From NCBI RefSeq assembly GCF_014077005.1, contig NZ_JACGVC010000033.1, forward strand, positions 62,001-126,000: DNA of 64,000 bases, in the 5' to 3' direction. Shown in pieces: positions 30,191 to 39,618 of this stretch (positions are counted from its first letter, which is position 1; every line of letters starts with the position of its first letter). Under the pieces are notes generated by a model. It made no database searches. It saw only the letters and a program-made list of their open reading frames with translations, and was not told the DNA's origin. Made by a program: the position numbers and the translations under genes. This DNA comes from Colwellia sp. MB3u-45. Its GTDB lineage: Bacteria; Pseudomonadota; Gammaproteobacteria; Enterobacterales; Alteromonadaceae.

Positions 30191-32425
30191 ATGAGTCTCA
30201 TCGAACAATTAGCCGATATAGTTGGTTTTCACTCAAGTTACACAGGGACATTTGGCGATCAAGTGTATGCTAAAGACCAAGCGAAACGGGCGTTGTTAAA
30301 AGCAATGGGTTTTGAATTGGATGACAAGTCATTAACTGAATCAATCGATTCATTAAAGCAAAGTCAGTGGCTTAATATTTTACCTGTTGTTCATATTGCC
30401 AAACTTGAAGAACAACAACATGTGATTAGAGTAAGTCTGCCTAAAATGGGCAAGTTATTACTCAATTGGAAGGTCACACCTGAGGTAGGCAGTGAGATAG
30501 AGAGTGGCGTAGATAGTGGAGTAGAGAGAAAAATAGCCAGTGAAGTCATAGGCTCCATTAACGTTGGCGACATGCAAATTATTGCTGAGCAAAAAATAGC
30601 TGAAACACAATATTGCCAATATTTATTAATTTTACCTAAGGTTGAACAAGGTTATTACCAACTGACGATAAGTTTTGGTGATGTTCAAGCGAGTTGTCCG
30701 CTGCTCTATGCACCTAAAAACTGTTACAGCGCTCAAGAAGCTTCAGTGAATAAAATATGGGGCTACACTGCCCAGTTGTATTCACTGCGCAGTAAAAATA
30801 ATTGGGGCATAGGTGACTTTACTGATTTAGCTAAACTGGTTGAAACCTCTGCGCAGCAACAGGCCTCTGCTATTGGATTAAATCCATTGCATCCGCTTTA
30901 TCAAAAAAATCCTGCTCATCGTAGCCCTTATTCACCATCAAGTCGTTGCTTTTTAAATCCACTTTATATAGATGTCACCAAGGTAGCCAACTTTGAACAC
31001 TGTGAACTTGCACAAATAAAAGTAAAAACTAAAACCTTTCAGCAAAACATTACCGATGCTAAAGCCAGTGATTTGATTGATTACTCTGCGGTTGCAAAAC
31101 TTAAGTTTGAAATCACCGAGTTGTTGTTTGAAGATTTTTATCACTACGATACCAGTGCTAATCAAACCGATTTTTATAAAAAAATGTCAGTCGAGTTTGA
31201 TCATTTCAAACAAATAAATGGTCAAAAATTACAGCGTTTTGCAACCTTTGATACTTTGTATGAGTATTTTAATATCGCGGATAAAAATGCTTATGGTTGG
31301 CAAGATTGGCCAACCAGCTTTCAAGATCCAGATAGTGAAGAGGTCTATAGATTTCAACTTGCTCATGCTGCACGCATTGAGTACTTTTGTTTCTTACAAT
31401 GGATAGCACATCAACAATTGAGTGCCGTCACTCAATATACCGTCGACAAAGATATGGCGATTGGCTTATATCTTGACTTAGCTGTGGGTTGTGATGGCTC
31501 AGGCTTTGATGTTTGGTCTGATAAGGAACTTTATGTTGCTGGTGCTGCAATTGGCGCACCACCCGATGGTATGAACCCGCTAGGACAAAATTGGGGATTA
31601 ACGCCAATTAACCCTGTCGCATTACAAAAACAGGGCTATCAGCCATTAGTAAAAGCACTTCGTAGCAGTATGCAATATGCCGGTGCTTTACGTATTGATC
31701 ATATTTTAGGCTTAATGCGGCAATATTGGGTAGCGCCAGGCATGGCAGCAAATGAAGGTGTTTATATTAATTTTCCTTGGGATGATATTTTACGGGTGAT
31801 CGCCTTAGAGTCTCGTCGTAATCATTGTGTTGTGATTGGCGAAGACCTGGGTAATGTGCCTGAAGGATTTAGCGAAACTATTCAAAATGCAGGTCTTTTA
31901 TCTTTCAAAGTATTGTTTTTTGAGCGCTGGGAGTCTGGTTTATTCAAACGTCCTGAAAATTTCCCCACTCAATCAGTGATAACGGTTGCCACCCATGACA
32001 CCGCAACATTAACGGGTTGGTGGCAAGGGCGAGATTTACAGTGGCGTCAACAGCTTAAGCTTTATCCTAATGATGAAGCCGGACATGCAGATAGAGATGC
32101 ACGCGCCAGTGAACGCGAAAACCTGCTTGCGGCTTTAGACGATCTGCAAGTAATCGATATGAGCAAAGCGCCACCACTTGAACCCGCACTGATGAATAGC
32201 GAACTGAGCATTGCTGTGCAAAAATATTTAGCCACTTCGCCAAGCCATATTCAACTCATTCCATTGGAAGATGCCTTAGAAGTATCAGAACAAGTGAATA
32301 TTCCAGGTACCATTGATCAGCACCCTAATTGGCTACAAAAATTACCGGTAGCGCTAGAGGATTTTTCTCAAACCAGTTCAGTGAGAAAAATAGCTCAAGC
32401 GATGAATATAGCGAGGCCGAAATAA
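30191..32425 (+). CDS. malQ: 4-alpha-glucanotransferase (amylomaltase)
   Basis: GH77 enzyme of 744 residues, which transfers alpha-1,4-glucan segments between maltodextrins and releases glucose. Visible signatures: GYTAQLYSLRSKNNWGIGDF, LRIDHILGLMRQYWVAPG with the nucleophile Asp, VIGEDLGNVP with the acid/base Glu, and VATHDTATLTGWW. The N-terminal 190 residues form the extra beta-rich domain of the E. coli type. The ATG at 30191 is chosen for GAGAG just upstream; the ATG at 30170 is an alternative. It is divergent from the glycogen degradation genes and would process the dextrins they release. Confidence 0.94.
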   Translation: MSLIEQLADIVGFHSSYTGTFGDQVYAKDQAKRALLKAMGFELDDKSLTESIDSLKQSQWLNILPVVHIAKLEEQQHVIRVSLPKMGKLLLNWKVTPEVGSEIESGVDSGVERKIASEVIGSINVGDMQIIAEQKIAETQYCQYLLILPKVEQGYYQLTISFGDVQASCPLLYAPKNCYSAQEASVNKIWGYTAQLYSLRSKNNWGIGDFTDLAKLVETSAQQQASAIGLNPLHPLYQKNPAHRSPYSPSSRCFLNPLYIDVTKVANFEHCELAQIKVKTKTFQQNITDAKASDLIDYSAVAKLKFEITELLFEDFYHYDTSANQTDFYKKMSVEFDHFKQINGQKLQRFATFDTLYEYFNIADKNAYGWQDWPTSFQDPDSEEVYRFQLAHAARIEYFCFLQWIAHQQLSAVTQYTVDKDMAIGLYLDLAVGCDGSGFDVWSDKELYVAGAAIGAPPDGMNPLGQNWGLTPINPVALQKQGYQPLVKALRSSMQYAGALRIDHILGLMRQYWVAPGMAANEGVYINFPWDDILRVIALESRRNHCVVIGEDLGNVPEGFSETIQNAGLLSFKVLFFERWESGLFKRPENFPTQSVITVATHDTATLTGWWQGRDLQWRQQLKLYPNDEAGHADRDARASERENLLAALDDLQVIDMSKAPPLEPALMNSELSIAVQKYLATSPSHIQLIPLEDALEVSEQVNIPGTIDQHPNWLQKLPVALEDFSQTSSVRKIAQAMNIARPK

Positions 32426-32836
32426 ATAAATTTTTATAGCATATAAACTCTGCTGAAAAGTTTATAACTCAGTAAGCCTAACTAAATGTTCAATAAAATA
32501 TAACAGAACAAAAGCAAATATGGGTAAAGTGCAGATGACAAAGGTTCATTATTGATCTGCACCTTACTATAGTGCTAATTTCAAGCTATATGTTGGCAAA
32601 AAATATAACGTCCATTCATTCGTTCATTCTATTCTGCCATTAAGTATCACATCCTGTGACTTATTGGCTGATTTAATCTACCAATAACCACTTGATAGCA
32701 ATGCTAATATCATTTAAAAACTGCTTATTTTAATGCCTCTAAAACATTTTTCATCTAACGGATTTAAGCTTAATCATCCAAGTAATAGTCATAAGATACT
32801 AATCTTAAGTAGGCCATAAAACCTAGCTTGTTTTAG
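32426..32836. other. intergenic region between convergent genes
   Basis: An 8-bp hairpin TATAAACT (32442-32449) and AGTTTATA (32459-32466) lies 17 bases after the malQ stop but has no T-run, so it is only a weak terminator candidate. Nothing else is recognised. Confidence 0.4.
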
Positions 32837-33271
32837 TTAGTGAATCACTGCTGCATGTTGTTTTAATAAACCTTTTAGTGAGGTAAAGTTCTCTAGGCAG
32901 TTCTCACAGATTGGATGCTTTTTAGCGAACATTAAAATAGGTGATAAGGTTAGCCTAAGGCCATTAAAAGCGGTAACTTTTGCATCTTCTTCTGCGCTTT
33001 TTGAGTTAGCTATACTGAGTAAATATTCATGTGGAACTGTTAGGAATTTCAATGATAATTCCAAATGGTTGGTTGACTCGTACAAGGCTGATAAATTATG
33101 ACAAGCGCAAATCCAGGCCATCAGTGTTTCGGTGCACATAGGATGATTATGATAAGATAACGCCAATAAATTATAGGCTTCACTATAAAACAACTCTGCT
33201 TGGCTCCACTGTTGTTGATGAAAGGACTCATTGCCCAGTTGTAATAATGATTGCCACTGTTTATCTTCCAT
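32837..33271 (-). CDS. TPR-like cytoplasmic protein, possible DUF2753 family, Fur-box controlled
   Basis: Protein of 144 residues, probably all-helical. A TPR-like pair is visible: GNESFHQQQWSQAELFYSEAYNLL, then ACHNLSALYESTNHLELSLKFL. A C-terminal part carries HPICENC. It recalls short Vibrio proteins annotated DUF2753, but this is from memory and weak. Function is not known. Two starts have Shine-Dalgarno sequences: ATG 33271 (AAAGGA) and GTG 33328 (AAAGGAG, adding 19 residues). I prefer 33271 because the family-like helix pair begins there. A perfect Fur box lies upstream at 33391-33425, so the gene is probably iron-regulated. Confidence 0.65.
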   Translation of the reverse strand: MEDKQWQSLLQLGNESFHQQQWSQAELFYSEAYNLLALSYHNHPMCTETLMAWICACHNLSALYESTNHLELSLKFLTVPHEYLLSIANSKSAEEDAKVTAFNGLRLTLSPILMFAKKHPICENCLENFTSLKGLLKQHAAVIH

Positions 33272-33390
33272 TTGCGAATCCTTTATATTTTTGATATCTG
33301 TAACAACGCGTTGTTTACTTATCTCCACGACAGCTCCTTTAATTCAGTCATTAATCTCTCATCTTTTATTGTCATTCTTGCGAACAACCC

Positions 33391-33425
33391 ACAACACAAA
33401 TGATAATCATTATCATTTGTGTTGT
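33391..33425. promoter_or_regulatory. Fur box within a perfect 35-bp palindrome
   Basis: The core TGATAATCATTATCA matches the classical Fur (ferric uptake regulator) operator. The symmetry extends to 17-bp arms (33391-33407 and 33409-33425) around a central C, beyond the normal 19-bp site. It lies 62 bp before the GTG and 119 bp before the preferred ATG of the minus-strand TPR-like gene, a position suited to iron-dependent repression. Confidence 0.88.
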
Positions 33426-33710
33426 CAAATGAAGTGATCAAACTTTTTAATAGTATTTTTCACCATCGACTTATTAAGTGCGTTTAAATACACATAAGTA
33501 CAGATCAATACGCTTAGATGCTATTAAAAAACATAGATGAAAGCAGAAAGTTTTGTCAATAACTCAGCATTAAAACGACTTACAATATTGCGTATTAAGC
33601 CTTTGTATATGATTAATTATTTTTGATGATGAGGTAACTAAAAATGCGTAGATTTAGCTGAAAGGTACAGGAATAAAACCGTTAATTTATCTCAAAAAGT
33701 AGTTTACTGG

Positions 33711-33760
33711 TAATAAAAAAAGCAGGGTTTTATAAGTATTAAAAATATAAAACCCTGCTT
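33711..33760 (-). terminator. intrinsic terminator of the aldehyde dehydrogenase gene
   Basis: Perfect 15-bp stem: AAGCAGGGTTTTATA (33720-33734) and TATAAAACCCTGCTT (33746-33760), with an 11-base loop. On the minus strand it is followed by a T-run. It lies 68 bases after the stop codon. Confidence 0.9.
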
Positions 33761-33828
33761 GTTATTGTACCAACACGCATAATATTTAGTGAATAATGTG
33801 CAAGTTTTCGATGTTGATATTCAATGAA

Positions 33829-35247
33829 TTAGCTACTGATTGATTTAGTTTCCAGAAAATCATCAAAACCAAACTCGCCCCACTCTCGGCCATTACCCGA
33901 CTGTTTAAAACCGCCAAAGGGTGAATTAAAACCATGCGCAGCGCCATTGATACAAATCATACCTGCGCGTAATTTTCTGGCGACTTTGTGTGCTCGCTCA
34001 GGACTTGCTGATTGAATAAAGGCGGCTAATCCATAAGGAGTATCATTGGCGATACTAATCGCGTCGGCTTCATCTTCATAAGGGATCATCACCAATACTG
34101 GACCAAAAATTTCTTCTTGCGCAATAGTCATATCATTAGTGACGTCGCTAAAAATAGTTGCTTGGGTAAAGTAACCGCTTGCAAAACCTTCAGGCTTGCC
34201 TACCCCGCCAGCAACCAATGTTGCTCCTTCATCAATACCCGCTTGGATCATGGCTTGCACTTTTTCAAACTGAACGGCACTTACTAATGGGCCGATATGA
34301 TTACCCGGCTCAGCAGGGTTACCCACCTTTATTTTTGCTGCAACCGCTTTTGCTACCCTAACCGCTTGTTGATATTTACTTACCGGTACCAACATACGTG
34401 TGGGTGCGTTACAAGATTGACCAGTATTACTCATGCAATGAAATACACCATGGGTTACCGCTTTATCGATATTAGCATCATCTAAAATAATGTTCGGTGA
34501 TTTACCCCCTAGCTCTTGTACTACACGCTTAACGGTATTCGCTGCCGATTTTGCAATGGCAATGCCCGCACGAGTTGAGCCGGTAAATGACACCATATCG
34601 ATATCTTTATGAGCAGAAATGGCTGAGCCAACCCCCACGCCGTCACCATTAACCATGTTATACACACCTGCGGGATAACCAGCATCATGTATCATTTGTG
34701 AAAACAATTGCGCTGATAAAGGCGCAATTTCACTTGGCTTAAGGATCATGGTACAACCTGTGGCTAGTGCCGGTGCTACTTTACAAACGATTTGGTTAAT
34801 CGGCCAATTCCAAGGCGTGATAAAACCACAAACCCCAATAGGCTCTTTTATAATTTGAGCATTGCCAACAATACGTGAAAATTCAAAAGCTTTTAGTGTG
34901 GCTAATGCTGATTCAATATGAGCTTTACCCGCATAAGCTTGTGCCTTGGTAGAGAAGTCGATAGGCGCGCCCATCTCCAATGAAATAGCATGAGCCATGG
35001 CGTCATAGTTATCCATGTACTGGGTTAATAGCGCTTCTAATAACGAAATACGTTCTTCTACGCTGCTGTAACCAAAAGTCGCAAAAGCATTTTTCGCAGC
35101 GCTAACGGCTACATCAACATCTTGGCTTGAGCCTAAAGAAATGGTTGCAATTTCTTGTTCAGTTGCCGGATTAAGTACAGCATAGTCTTGTTTTACTAAT
35201 GGCTTAACCCACTGACCATTAATATAAAATTGACGGTAATCTTTCAT
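33829..35247 (-). CDS. NAD(P)-dependent aldehyde dehydrogenase
   Basis: Aldehyde dehydrogenase superfamily protein of 472 residues, oxidising an aldehyde to its acid. It has the cofactor-binding region FITPWNWPINQ, LKPSEIAPLSA and SFTGSTRAG, the general base Glu in QELGGKSPN, the nucleophile Cys in NTGQSCNAP, and EEIFGPVL. The family is broad and the substrate cannot be read from sequence. It is on the same strand as glutaryl-CoA dehydrogenase, 297 bases downstream, with a hairpin between them, so it probably has its own promoter. A role with gcdH in lysine or aromatic acid breakdown is possible but unproven. Confidence 0.9.
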   Translation of the reverse strand: MKDYRQFYINGQWVKPLVKQDYAVLNPATEQEIATISLGSSQDVDVAVSAAKNAFATFGYSSVEERISLLEALLTQYMDNYDAMAHAISLEMGAPIDFSTKAQAYAGKAHIESALATLKAFEFSRIVGNAQIIKEPIGVCGFITPWNWPINQIVCKVAPALATGCTMILKPSEIAPLSAQLFSQMIHDAGYPAGVYNMVNGDGVGVGSAISAHKDIDMVSFTGSTRAGIAIAKSAANTVKRVVQELGGKSPNIILDDANIDKAVTHGVFHCMSNTGQSCNAPTRMLVPVSKYQQAVRVAKAVAAKIKVGNPAEPGNHIGPLVSAVQFEKVQAMIQAGIDEGATLVAGGVGKPEGFASGYFTQATIFSDVTNDMTIAQEEIFGPVLVMIPYEDEADAISIANDTPYGLAAFIQSASPERAHKVARKLRAGMICINGAAHGFNSPFGGFKQSGNGREWGEFGFDDFLETKSISS

Positions 35248-35544
35248 CTAAATCTCCAAATTAATTGTGACTGCCTATTTATAGCCCGCTTATGTTTATG
35301 TTTATAAATAAAAATGCTATCAACAGCAAGCGCATGGGTCAGTATTAATTGTCATAAAATTAATAAGGGCATGCCAACTCTCATTGACATGCCCTTAACT
35401 TATGCTGTGGCCGTTGTTATCTAGCTGATATGCTTATAACAATCTCACTCATTATCTGATCATTTTTACTGGTTAAAATAACCCACTACTGCGTTATTTA
35501 TTTAATAATTAGCACAGCTATTTTTGTTATTTATGCGCTAATCG
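35248..35544. other. intergenic region, gcdH / aldehyde dehydrogenase
   Basis: The region holds a 10-bp hairpin TAAGGGCATG (35364-35373) and CATGCCCTTA (35388-35397), about 150 bases after the gcdH stop and followed on the minus strand by a T-rich stretch; it is a probable gcdH terminator. The remaining bases should carry the aldehyde dehydrogenase promoter. Confidence 0.55.
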
Positions 35545-36726
35545 TTAACAAAAAGCCTGAAGGCCTGTAATGGCACGACCTAAAATTAGCGCATGAACAT
35601 CATGTGTACCTTCGTAAGTATTAACTGCTTCTAGGTTCATCATATGACGAATTACACCATATTCATCACTAATACCATTGCCACCGTGCATATCACGAGC
35701 AACACGAGCAATATCAAGTGATTTACCACAGTTATTACGTTTCATTAATGAGATTAATTCAACCGGACATTGATCCGCATCCATTAAACGGCCCATTTGT
35801 AAGCAGCCCTGTAAACCAAGCGATATCTCAGTTTGCATATCAGCAAGTTTCTTTTGAATTAACTGATTAGCCGATAGAGGACGACCAAATTGTTCGCGAT
35901 CTGCGGTGTAGTTTCTCGCTGAATTAAAGCAAAACTCTGCCGCTCCTAATGAGCCCCAAGCAATACCATAACGCGCTTTATTTAAACAACCAAAAGGCCC
36001 AGCTAACCCTGTAATTTCAGGGAACATATTTTCAGCAGACACAAACACGTTATCCATAACAATTTCGCCAGTTATTGAAGCACGTAAAGAAAATTTACCT
36101 TCAATTTTTGGCGCAGATAAACCATCCATACCTTTTTCAAGGACAAAGCCACGAATTTTACCCTCAAGTTTTGCCCAAACAACAAAAACATCAGCGATAG
36201 GTGAATTCGTGATCCACATTTTGTTACCCGTTACGCAGTAACCACCATCGACTTTCTTAGCGTGAGTGGTCATAGAGGCTGGATCGCTGCCTGAATTAGG
36301 CTCAGTCAAACCAAAACAGCCAACCCATTCACCTGAAGCAAGTTTAGGCAAATACTTCATACGTTGTTCTTCACTGCCATAAGCATAGATCGGGTGCATA
36401 ACCAATGACGATTGCACGCTCATCGCGCTGCGGTAACCACTATCAACGCGCTCTACTTCACGAGCAATTAAACCATAGCTAACATAATTGACTTCACTGC
36501 CACCATATTGAGCGGGTAGAGTAGCACCCAATAAGCCTAACTGACCTAACTCACGCATTATTTCGCGATCAAAGTGTTCATGTCTATTGGCTTCAAGCAC
36601 ACGTGGTTGAAGTTTTTCTTGGCAATAGTCATGGGCAGAATCGCGAATCATACGCTCTTCTTCAGTGAGTTGACTATCAAGAAACATCGGATCTTGCCAG
36701 TTAAAAGCAGTTAATTTTTGGCTCAT
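35545..36726 (-). CDS. gcdH: glutaryl-CoA dehydrogenase
   Basis: Acyl-CoA dehydrogenase family flavoprotein of 393 residues. The pattern matches GcdH, which oxidises and decarboxylates glutaryl-CoA to crotonyl-CoA in lysine and tryptophan breakdown: [36 protein letters not shown] (FAD site), [16 protein letters not shown], and the C-terminal catalytic Glu in [15 protein letters not shown]. Length and start are normal for the family. The divergently transcribed LysR gene, 130 bp away, is the likely regulator. I cannot exclude a related glutaryl-type dehydrogenase with other specificity. Confidence 0.92.
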   Translation of the reverse strand: MSQKLTAFNWQDPMFLDSQLTEEERMIRDSAHDYCQEKLQPRVLEANRHEHFDREIMRELGQLGLLGATLPAQYGGSEVNYVSYGLIAREVERVDSGYRSAMSVQSSLVMHPIYAYGSEEQRMKYLPKLASGEWVGCFGLTEPNSGSDPASMTTHAKKVDGGYCVTGNKMWITNSPIADVFVVWAKLEGKIRGFVLEKGMDGLSAPKIEGKFSLRASITGEIVMDNVFVSAENMFPEITGLAGPFGCLNKARYGIAWGSLGAAEFCFNSARNYTADREQFGRPLSANQLIQKKLADMQTEISLGLQGCLQMGRLMDADQCPVELISLMKRNNCGKSLDIARVARDMHGGNGISDEYGVIRHMMNLEAVNTYEGTHDVHALILGRAITGLQAFC

Positions 36727-36799
36727 AGGATTACCCTGTATGTACTGTTTTGCAGTAATAGTTTGATTTATGATTGTACTCTATCCTTAAAGCATAAAT

Positions 36800-36825
36800 A
36801 AATATAATATATAGTTATTATATTT
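36800..36825. promoter_or_regulatory. candidate LysR operator between gcdH and lysR
   Basis: Perfect 10-bp inverted repeat AAATATAATA (36800-36809) and TATTATATTT (36816-36825) in the 130-bp divergent promoter region, centred about 45 bp before the LysR start. LysR regulators usually bind such dyads near their own divergent promoter. The site is purely AT, so chance symmetry is possible. Confidence 0.5.
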
Positions 36826-36856
36826 TTCATAACTTTTACTTATAGCACTTACTCAT

Positions 36857-37738
36857 ATGAATTTGAAACGTCTTGAATATTTTTGTCAATTAGCCGTACT
36901 GGGCAACTTTACGCGGGCAGCACATAAAATAGGCATTGCTCAACCCGCATTAACTATTGCCATTCAAAAGCTAGAACAAGAAGTTGGGCTAAAGTTAATT
37001 AACCGTGCGGAAAAAAACGCTTTATTAACTGCTGAAGGTGAAGTGCTGTATAAACTGTCAACCCAACTATTAAGCCAAGTAAAACAAGTTGAATTAGAAT
37101 TAGAAGAGTTAAAAAATCTCGAACGGGGCACCATTCGTTTTGGCGTTTCAGCCATGATGGGCTCTTACTACTTCCCAAAAATATTGACCGCATTTAAACA
37201 AAAACATCCAAAAATAAAAATACACTTGGTTGACCAAGGTACCGCAGCGCTGGAGAAAATGTTATTGAACGGCGAACTTGATTTAGCCTTAGTACGTGGT
37301 GATTTAGAAAATTCACAACTGCGTTACACTGAGCTTATTAATGAGGAAGTTGTTGCCGGCATGGCAAAGTCGCACCCACTAGCTGCTGAGCGAACCCTAT
37401 CACTGGCACAGTTTTGCCAACAGCCACTGGTATTATTTCATGAAGGATATTTCTTACGTGAAGTGGTTAGTCAGTATGCAAAAAAACATCACTTAGCATT
37501 AGATGTTCGCATGGAAACTAATCTGATTGAGCTGCAAAAGTCATTAGTTCGCAATGGCGTTGGTATTACCACTTGTCTAGCGCGTATTTTACAAAACGAG
37601 CCGCAGATGACCTCCATACCCTTTGAGCCAAAAATTGAATTTAAATTGAGTTTAGCGTGGAAAAAAAATCATTCTGTTTCTCAAGCCAGTAAGGCTTTTA
37701 TGACTTATTTAAGCTCAATGGTTGAGCCTTTGGATTAA
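36857..37738 (+). CDS. LysR family regulator, likely of gcdH
   Basis: Transcription factor of 293 residues. The N-terminal winged helix-turn-helix (residues 1-60, with YFCQLAVLGNFTRAAHKIGIAQPALT) is followed by the substrate-binding domain (about 90-290). The type resembles GcvA/CynR-like LysR proteins that bind small acids or CoA-related metabolites; the ligand is unknown. It is divergent from gcdH, the standard arrangement for a LysR regulator and its target. Confidence 0.9.
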   Translation: MNLKRLEYFCQLAVLGNFTRAAHKIGIAQPALTIAIQKLEQEVGLKLINRAEKNALLTAEGEVLYKLSTQLLSQVKQVELELEELKNLERGTIRFGVSAMMGSYYFPKILTAFKQKHPKIKIHLVDQGTAALEKMLLNGELDLALVRGDLENSQLRYTELINEEVVAGMAKSHPLAAERTLSLAQFCQQPLVLFHEGYFLREVVSQYAKKHHLALDVRMETNLIELQKSLVRNGVGITTCLARILQNEPQMTSIPFEPKIEFKLSLAWKKNHSVSQASKAFMTYLSSMVEPLD

Positions 37739-38213
37739 GCCTAACGGTTTTATATCACTTATTTCATCTTAAAAGCAGTCGTAAGTACTGAGGCTAAGCG
37801 TACTTTAGCCACTTGTTATAACAGGGTTACAAAAGTGACACGCCGTTGATTAATTTTACGAAGGCAAGAATACTTAACTTAACTTAACTTAACGACATCT
37901 TGCTGTCACTTAACAGCATAAAACACTGATATTGCTGTTCATTGATAGTAATGAAGTTTTATCTTGATCACACGTGTAGACACAATGCTTTGATTGTTTT
38001 TTAAAGGGTCTGACTTCTTTTCCTTTTGCCCTTTTTCTCAAAGATATAAAAAACCAAACACCTGAATAAAGTCAGTGGCTAAAAAATGATTAATAACAAG
38101 GCTAAAAATAGCCAAACCCTGTAGAAACTTGCATTCCGAAAGTCATCCCCCTATGGTGGGTACTAAAAGCAAGCTAATGCTTTAATTAACCAACTACAAA
38201 GGGAGTGCGACGA
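37739..38213. other. intergenic region with TTAAC tandem repeat
   Basis: A 5-bp unit (TTAAC or its rotation ACTTA) is repeated about four times near 37873-37893. The rest is AT-rich. A strong Shine-Dalgarno for the small gene that follows (GGGAG at 38201-38205) lies at its right end. I see nothing else. Confidence 0.5.
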
Positions 38214-38426
38214 ATGGAAAACAACAACCAAAGCATGAATAACTTTGCCGCCATAAGAACCACCATAGCCAATAACGAAGAACAACGGCTCAAAGAATTA
38301 CTAGCGGGCCAAGTAATGCAAAAACTTGAAAAAAGCTACCTCATCGACCTAGCCAAAATAGGAAATAATCACGCGATTTTGAAGATCCTAGAAGACATTC
38401 CTGTGGAAAATCAAGAACAGCAATAA
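38214..38426 (+). CDS. small hypothetical protein, 70 residues
   Basis: Soluble, probably helical protein: N-terminal Asn/Gln-rich tail (MENNNQSMNN), then two amphipathic helices (EEQRLKELLAGQVMQKL; KIGNNHAILKILEDI). No family recognised. The ATG at 38214 has GGGAG at 38201-38205 with 8-base spacing, better than the GTG at 38205. The clear ribosome-binding site and ordered composition make it a likely real gene. Function unknown. Confidence 0.55.
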   Translation: MENNNQSMNNFAAIRTTIANNEEQRLKELLAGQVMQKLEKSYLIDLAKIGNNHAILKILEDIPVENQEQQ

Positions 38427-38546
38427 GCTGTGTTTCAACTTTATAAAAGTTTTGAAAAATAGTATGAATTTGATTAGCCACAATTTGATTCGAATTTTCA
38501 AGCTTTGTTATCATACTGCGACCTGCCTCAAAACTTACATTGCTAT

Positions 38547-38644
38547 CTAACGCCTAAGTTCAGGGGCATTTGAGTCGAAGCCTGTTTTTACGACAGCCAA
38601 AATGGGTGGCAGGTAAAATGTACGCTTCAACGATTTGTTAGGTA
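38547..38644 (-). mobile_element. integron attC-like recombination site
   Basis: Read on the minus strand the site starts ACCTAAC (RYYYAAC, R'') and ends GTTAGAT (GTTRRRY, R'), 98 bp apart. Inside, GTTGAAG and CCTGAAC pair imperfectly as L boxes. The TAACAA start and GGCGTTAG end are typical of attC sites in Vibrio- and Shewanella-type integrons. It lies 63 bases after the stop of the minus-strand DUF2141 gene, which is where a cassette's attC belongs. Confidence 0.6.
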
Positions 38645-38706
38645 CAGTAAACTCTCAATGGTCCTGCCTGATTGAAACAATGCCTAGGTATTCATGGAAA
38701 GGTCGC

Positions 38707-39225
38707 TCAATAAGTCAATCTAATCGTTAGATCAAGGTTTTGCCCATCGTACGAAAAGCTGGCGGTTTCAAACGATGGCGCGCTCATCAAGGCTTTTGCA
38801 CCGCTTGAAAAACCGTAGCCTTCCGTCGGGACCCCTAGCAAGTTAGTGCCAAGCTTACCGTCCATATTTTTATCATGAATGACAACCAACGCATACCTTC
38901 CCGGCGGGATATCTAAAAAGTTGCAACGCGCCTGCGTATCTCGAATTTTCATCATCATTATATTGGTTGCGGAGTGCAAAAATTCAGTTGGAAAACCTGC
39001 TGAAGATTCGAAAAGCGCACAAGCTACAACCCCAGTGCTATTTTTAATATTCGGAATTTTCACTTGAATTCCAGAGCACGTTGATTGAGCAAAGACCATA
39101 GCGGGAAGATGCGCAAACACCAGCACGATCCAGCATACTAAACACCGAATCCCTTTACAGAAGCGCCTCACCGGACGCCTGACAGTGGAGGCAAACGCAG
39201 ACTTCCTATTAATTAATTCACTCAT
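38707..39225 (-). CDS. secreted DUF2141-like protein, probable integron cassette gene
   Basis: Protein of about 172 residues. A basic N terminus (VRRPVRRFCKG) and hydrophobic segment (LVCWIVLVFAHLPAMVFA) suggest export, with cleavage after VFA. The mature part, with GVVACALFESSAGFPTEF, ARCNFLDIPPGRYALVVIHDKNMDGKL and GVPTEGYGFSSGA, matches the DUF2141 pattern (small beta-sandwich, function unknown). The ATG at 39225 has GAGGGA upstream; the ATG at 39237 is an alternative. GC content looks higher than in neighbours. An attC-like site follows in the same orientation and a GTTAGGC core-like site precedes (minus strand, 39278-39284), so this looks like a single mobile cassette. Confidence 0.72.
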   Translation of the reverse strand: MSELINRKSAFASTVRRPVRRFCKGIRCLVCWIVLVFAHLPAMVFAQSTCSGIQVKIPNIKNSTGVVACALFESSAGFPTEFLHSATNIMMMKIRDTQARCNFLDIPPGRYALVVIHDKNMDGKLGTNLLGVPTEGYGFSSGAKALMSAPSFETASFSYDGQNLDLTIRLTY

Positions 39226-39237
39226 TAGTTCCCTCAT

Positions 39238-39618
39238 AGCTTTTATTCCCCTAACCTGGTTGGATCCGCCATTAGACGCCTAACGTCTTGATAACCCGCG
39301 ACGGGTAGCCAGCAATGAAGCTGATCACTGACGGAACCTTGGCAAAACCAATGAACTTCGATTTGCCTCAGTGGCCATGGTCAGCGTTTATTAAATTGCT
39401 CAGCGATTTTTGCTGTTTGAGTCCAATATTGTCCATTTGGCCTCAAAATCGACAATGCGGCCTAGGAATATCAAGTACTACATGATACGTCAACCAGCAT
39501 TGCATTGAAATATTAGTTACCCAACGTGGCCATATCCCAGACTTGATAACGTTTCCCCTGGATTAATTTTTTAGGTTGATAAAAAATATTGATGCCGATA
39601 ACTAGGTCTTTTCTTGTA
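39238..39618. other. intergenic region upstream of the cassette gene
   Basis: It contains a GTTAGGC core-like site on the minus strand (39278-39284), which may be the 5' cassette boundary. No second complete attC could be found up to 39618. The sequence is GC-richer than the surrounding DNA. No gene is recognised. Confidence 0.4.

Larger units (their letters stand above)
33329..33828. other. intergenic region with Fur box and ALDH terminator
   Basis: The region holds the 35-bp Fur palindrome (33391-33425) and the terminator of the aldehyde dehydrogenase gene (33720-33760), both listed separately. No gene is recognised between them. Confidence 0.6.
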
